Positions 31,001 through 35,497 of a DNA stretch of 35,497 nt are shown here, one piece after another (the stretch's first letter is position 1; the number at the start of each line of letters is the position of its first letter). The translations under genes and the position numbers were made by a program. This DNA comes from Chara braunii (lineage: Eukaryota > Streptophyta > Charophyceae > Charales > Characeae). The DNA is taken from NCBI GenBank assembly GCA_003427395.1, contig BFEA01000001.1, forward strand, positions 11,555,059-11,590,555. The letters are read 5' to 3'. The notes below the pieces were generated by a model. That model did no database searches and was not told the origin of the DNA. It was given only the letters and a program-made list of their open reading frames with translations.

Positions 31001-33120
31001 TCCAGGCAAAAAATTGAGTCATCGGGATACTCTGTAACAAGGCATTGCCCTATTCCCCTGCAGTTAGTGGCGGCATCCCAGCGCATGTGTATTTTATCTG
31101 ATCCGCATTTATTTGTCCTATGATTCCTATCTTCCCAAATCCCAGTGAATAAGAGGTGTTCCCTCTCCTTTGCACCATCGCTGCCCCCGACATTATTTTT
31201 AATGAACCGACGGTCTTTTTTTTTGGTCCCCCAAGGCCTGTTATGACTCTCTTCAACCTGCTCATGGCTAGACCACCCGGTTCCAATATCGGGCGGCTGC
31301 CTACCATCCGAATGACGTTTCTTTGCCAAAAACAAAACTTTTTGGGTGGTTTTGTTTTTATTACGCATGTTTTTAGTATGAGGGTGCATGTGACTGTGAG
31401 ATTGGCCGGGTTCTTCAGTTCACTGGCTTTCATGCTTACCTCTAAATGCGCAGGGAAAGCAACCGGTACGAGGTCGTAAGCAGGGCCGGAAACTCCACCA
31501 AGATCGGGCCAGCCGAAGGCCTCGAAAATGGGACAGCATGATCAGCCTTGACTCACCGGTAATCGTGTAGCTTCTGTTGGACAAAAGGAAGCTGGGTATC
31601 CGCGCAGCTGACCCAGTCCAAGGTAATCTGGTATGAAGTGGCACGGTCGTTCACGTTAAAATCCGCGCGATCTTTCAAATTCGTGGTGGTAGATTGACAT
31701 TCGAGGAGGGGGATGGGCAAGGAGATCATGCCCATCTCGTGCTCCATAGGCAGCAACGGATCGGGGTGCGCGTCTCAGCTGCCAGGGAGGTAGTTGTGCT
31801 GCCGGTAACGGCCAAACAGAGACAGACGAAGGGGGGAAGCACTCTACGACAATATGGGAAATGGGCCCGAACAAGTGCCAACTGCAAGCGAAGGGAGATG
31901 CGCTAGGACCAGAGTGCACGAGCAGAGCAGGTAAACCCGACTGGAAGGGAGATTTTTGTGCATGATCGATCCAATTGTTGGAATGAGTACAACTCTCCTT
32001 TGATCTAGCTCCGCCAGAACTATGTACTCCGCCCATCTGTTATGACTAAGTGCCACCCTGCAAGTTGTCGCGAAAGCCGACTCATGGTCACCTACCTAAA
32101 AGCCGAGAAATAACGAGGGGGAGGAGGGAATCGAGAAGAGCGACGCACGACATGACAGGTAGAGATAATCATGGGCGGCTTTCTTCATAACAACCAACCA
32201 CACGGAGGGGAAGCCTACGACAAACATTAGGCCAGCCCAGTGTGACGCAAGGAAGGTCGGATAGAGGTTTGAGCTCGCATACCCAGTGATGACTGATAAG
32301 CTGCCAAGCGGCAAGACGAAGGGGGGGAGTAACTTGCCTTTCCAGGGAAAAAGTAAAGTTGAGTTCTTGAAGTACTTCCTGCGACCATTCCAAACGAAGG
32401 AGAGAGAAAGTCGAACCTGCAGTGACCGGTTTTTGATTCGGTGATAGATCCGGCCTCTAAGATTGGGGTGCTTCGGCTAGACGCAGGGGAGATCTATATT
32501 GATGCGGCAGACCTGGATGGCATGGTCAATTTCTACGAGGGATCGTGCACTAGCTCTCAAAGATGATCGAACGATGTCCTTACCAAGGAGATGTCCGCAG
32601 TATGATGGGCAGTTTTCTCCTGCTCCAGCTGTCTGTTACGAACAAAAAAAGAGGGAGGCGAAGATATGCAAAGGACCTTGAAATTACAAACCATCTGAGC
32701 TACGGTTGGTAGTGGACCAAGAAGCAAGAGACATCGAGCTACTTCGCTAGCTTGGTCGGACAAGCGGGAACGTAAGCTCCCCGGGTTCTTGATAACTGAA
32801 TGAGAAAGGTGCACGCGCCTCAAGTTTCTTGGCAACTGCCGAGGAGATAGTAGCGCGGGGAGCAGCGGATAGGAGGCAGCCCGAGGAGGAAGCATCCTAC
32901 AGGGATGTGAGGAATGCGCGCGGAAGATGTACTTGGACCAGAGTTGGGCAGAAGTACGGGTGGTAGACAATCGAGCTTGGGATTGCGCATCCTGCTTATG
33001 ATCGATCCGACGACTAAAGGAAGGGCGAATCCTATTGGAGAGAGGGACGTTAGGATGGATGAAGAGAAGAAAGAGGGAAAGAGGAGGGGACAAAGAAAGA
33101 GAAGAAAACGAGGGCGGGAG
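31001..33120. other. Region of unassigned ORFs on both strands
   Basis: Balanced base composition and several frames of 60-178 aa on both strands overlap one another. Stretches such as IGVLRLDAGEIYIDAADLDG (plus, from about 32464) and ITLDWVSCADTQLPFVQQKL (minus, about 31635-31575) look protein-like but are short and isolated. These may be fragments of a decayed element or of exons. I could not assign a family or a consistent strand. Confidence 0.35.
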
Positions 33121-33472
33121 TTAAAAAAATTTATTCAAAATTTTTAAGTTTTGGCACCTTGAGAAGTGGAAACTCGAACCCGCATACGGAAAGCGTGGGA
33201 GAAGGGAGGAGGAGAAGGTATACAAGAAGAAGGGAGTGAGTTGGAAGGGGATGAGAGGAAGGAAGTGTACGAGGGGAATCGAGGCGTTCGGGGGCAGTGG
33301 TAGAAGCGGACGGAGTTGGACTTCGCGAGGAAGAGCGCTCGGGAACTTCCTATCGCCGAAGAGAGCAGAGCGCGGTCTCGACTTTCGCCAGGGGAAGCCT
33401 GGCTCCAGAAAGGAGGTACGGGGAGTGACCAGGGCCAATTCCGAAAGCAGCACACGAAAGTGCTTGCGGCAC

Positions 33473-33490
33473 GAGAGAGAGAGAGAGAGG

Positions 33491-33552
<62 letters not shown>
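33473..33552. repeat. (GA)n microsatellite
   Basis: A GA dinucleotide run interrupted once by a short G-rich insertion. The 171-254 aa ORFs through it (Arg-Glu or Ser-Leu repeats) are artefacts. Confidence 0.97.
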
Positions 33553-33554
<2 letters not shown>

Positions 33555-34500
33555 CATATCTGCAGAAGAGAAGAGAGGAGCGGCAAGCAACAAGTCTTCA
33601 GGCGAGGACAAATGCTCGAGTGCACGGCGGCTCCGACTCGAGGGGGTGCGCCAACAGGTGGCGTTGTCAAGCGCTCCTCGACAGGGTGGGTCCTCCCTAC
33701 GGGAAAAAACGCACAAGGACGAACAAAGCGGAGTGGGTGTTGGAGCACAAGAGAGAGACAGAGAGAGGAAGGGGGAAAGAGAGAGGCGGCACTCGCTCCG
33801 ACGTCGGCCGCCTGCAACTCGTCCAATTGCACACTCACGAGCGAAGTGGGAGGGGAAGAGAGCATCGGAGCTCACGACAGTTTGTGAGACAAGGCTCGAT
33901 GAGCCCGACTACACCAGAGCGCTATTCGTTTAAGCTTGCGGGCTTGGCCTACTGTCAGTGTGTGCGTACGGTGGTAGCAGATGTGCGAGCAAGGAGGTGA
34001 ATGAGGAGAGCGAGAAAGTGAGATGGAGAGTGTAACCGTGAACGTGAGAGAAACGGGCTGGCAATACAAAGAAAGATAGAGGGAGGGAACTCACTCTCGC
34101 ATGTACGTTTCTTTTATGAGGTCGGCTTCGGCTGTCTGGTGAGAGTATCTGGTCCAACTACGGGGGGAGGGATGCACTTCTTCGCTGTCAGAAAAGGGAA
34201 GGGGAGCGGACTTAAGCGAACATGTACGGAGGAGGTCACGAGTGCATAGGTGTAAAAGGATGGGTGAATGCTAAAGTGTGTGGGAGCCAAAGCTTTGTGC
34301 AACTGAGAAAGTTTAGTGACGTGCGACGCTCATAATGCGGGTCCTTTTTGTGTGCTTGTCGGACCAGCTCAATGTTGGCAAGCCCATGCAAGGCAGGAGA
34401 ATTTCAGTTGCAATCGTTGTAAACGAGTCGGGGTTGGGTGCTGAGCGTAGCTAGCCGGGGAGTCCTCTAATCTGCCTTGTGAGTGCTACTCTGTTGGGTG
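33553..34500. other. Purine-rich stretch without a recognised gene
   Basis: Purine-skewed plus strand, with ORFs in all frames caused by the base skew. No domain or RNA gene was recognised. Confidence 0.45.
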
Positions 34501-34502
34501 GG

Positions 34503-34790
34503 GTCTGTTTCCGCGTTCTGTGCGTTTGAGTCTGCCTGTAGCAGGATACCGGCGCGACCAATCATTTGATGGGTGTTTTCTCGAGTTATGTGCGTTCGAG
34601 TCAGCCTATGGTAAAACACCGGTGTGACCAGCTATCTTAAGCGTATTTTCAAGTTCTAAGCGGTCGGGTCTGTCCCAGGTGAGTCCCAAGGTGACCTGAG
34701 GTCTGAAGGGGGGCCCCTCTAATGGAATAAAATATTTTGAATTCCGTGCTGTTGGGCTTGACCCTCGACTGGCCGACACCGGTGTCAGGC
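34503..34790 (+). repeat. Degenerate 70-bp tandem repeat, about four copies
   Basis: Starts lie at 34503, 34573 and 34643 (exact 70-bp spacing) and at about 34733 (90-bp spacing). Each copy holds a T-rich start, then GTTCTGTGCGTTTGAGTCTG-like sequence, then ACCGGYGYGACCA. Later copies are increasingly diverged. Confidence 0.82.
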
Positions 34791-35497
34791 GGCCACAAGT
34801 AGTGCGCCGCCTGAGAGTGGCAGTTTTGGGACTTAGGCTCAGGGATAAGCCCGTGTTTTGACAATACACTGGACTGACCAGGCGGCAGAGATTAAGGGAA
34901 CTTACGGCACCCCTGATTTTGGGTGTGTCGATCATTGAGGCTAGGCCTCGAAATTGTAGAGAAGAACTACCGCTTTGCTGCCCTGACGGCTACCTTATTG
35001 TCTATCTCATTTTCGCCCGCTCCAAGCCTTTTCCCGAAACGACTGGCTACGGGACGGTGATTTGAGAATAGGCTTTGACAAGGCCTTTTTTACGCTGTCC
35101 AACTGACGCGAGAATGGAGCCTCACATTTCATTAATTTTAATATTAAAATTAAAAATAGGAAAAANAATTAAAAGCAAAAGAAGAAAAGAGAAAAACGAA
35201 TATTCTTTGATTTATAAATTTTCCTTGATATTTTATTTTAAATGGAATCACCCTCATTATTTGGTGATTCCGGCATTAGACTTAAAAACAAGAAAAGGGG
35301 ATCAAAAGCAATGAAAAGAGGAAGAAAATAAGAAATTTTGATGTTTTACTGAGTTCCGTCGAAAAACATTTTTGATGAGAATCCTTTTAATTTCGTTAAT
35401 TATGGTATAAAATTAAGAAATAAAAAGAAATATAACTAAAATAATAAAAGGGCGAAGGAACCAACGATTATTTAATATTTGATTTTTTTACTTAAAT
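34791..35497. other. Stretch without a recognised gene; N at 35166
   Basis: A shift from GC-balanced to strongly AT-rich sequence occurs around 35120. A single N at 35166 in an A-rich tract marks another assembly join or unresolved homopolymer. Confidence 0.55.

Noticed and set aside
31000-33100. A gene or retroelement polyprotein
   Set aside because: Protein-like snippets occur on both strands, but no ordered set of motifs could be established.
33160-33205. B-box-like GGGTTCGAGTTTCC on the minus strand
   Set aside because: No A box was found in the pyrimidine-rich sequence before it, so a tRNA or SINE call is not supported.
33144-34000. Long ORFs (171-254 aa) on both strands
   Set aside because: Mutually overlapping and built on the GA microsatellite and purine skew.

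Overview
The window looks like repeat-dense intergenic DNA from a nuclear plant-type genome, either a streptophyte alga or a land plant. The evidence is a plant L1-type LINE with its CCHC-knuckle ORF1, tRNA-derived SINE-like units, long CA/CT/GA microsatellites and single-N assembly joins. A species cannot be named from this sequence; a Chara-like charophyte would be one guess. I found no intact protein-coding gene, rRNA, canonical tRNA or CRISPR array. Several of the predicted open reading frames begin at GTG, and many are translations of microsatellites or of the reverse strand of decayed transposons.

Layout. From 1 to about 5.6 kb the DNA is pyrimidine/purine-skewed, with microsatellites, a perfect 28-bp-arm hairpin (1133-1225), a duplicated 54-mer around an N (1699-1807), a 17-bp minisatellite (1877-1985) and one weak candidate first exon on the minus strand (3298-3598). 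From about 6.27 to 13.36 kb lies a nearly full-length but dead L1-type LINE on the minus strand. It runs ORF1 to ORF2 with a 14-nt ORF overlap and is interrupted at 10341-10699 by a palindromic foldback element flanked by a 4-bp CAGG duplication; removing the insert rejoins the ORF2 frame exactly. From 13.9 to 14.75 kb there is an old tandem repeat with a period near 246 bp.

From 16819 to 18800 there is a large foldback unit: two arms of about 868 bp in inverted orientation around a 245-bp spacer that carries a 65-bp direct repeat. Next come a cluster of tRNA-like SINE units (18.9-19.9 kb, one with a 13-bp target-site duplication), a second, older foldback (about 20035-20775), tandem duplications (21.7-22.07 kb) and a heavily decayed second LINE reverse transcriptase on the minus strand (about 22.7-24.13 kb). 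From 24.3 to 31 kb the DNA is AT-rich with few recognisable parts, apart from a diverged inverted repeat family (27.87-29.59 kb). From 31 to 35.5 kb there are unrecognised ORFs, a GA microsatellite and a 70-bp-period tandem repeat.

The elements do not form a gene system. They read as layers of insertion: a LINE, then a foldback inserted into it, with other foldbacks and SINEs nearby. The most interesting candidates are the two foldback elements at 10341-10699 and 16819-18800.
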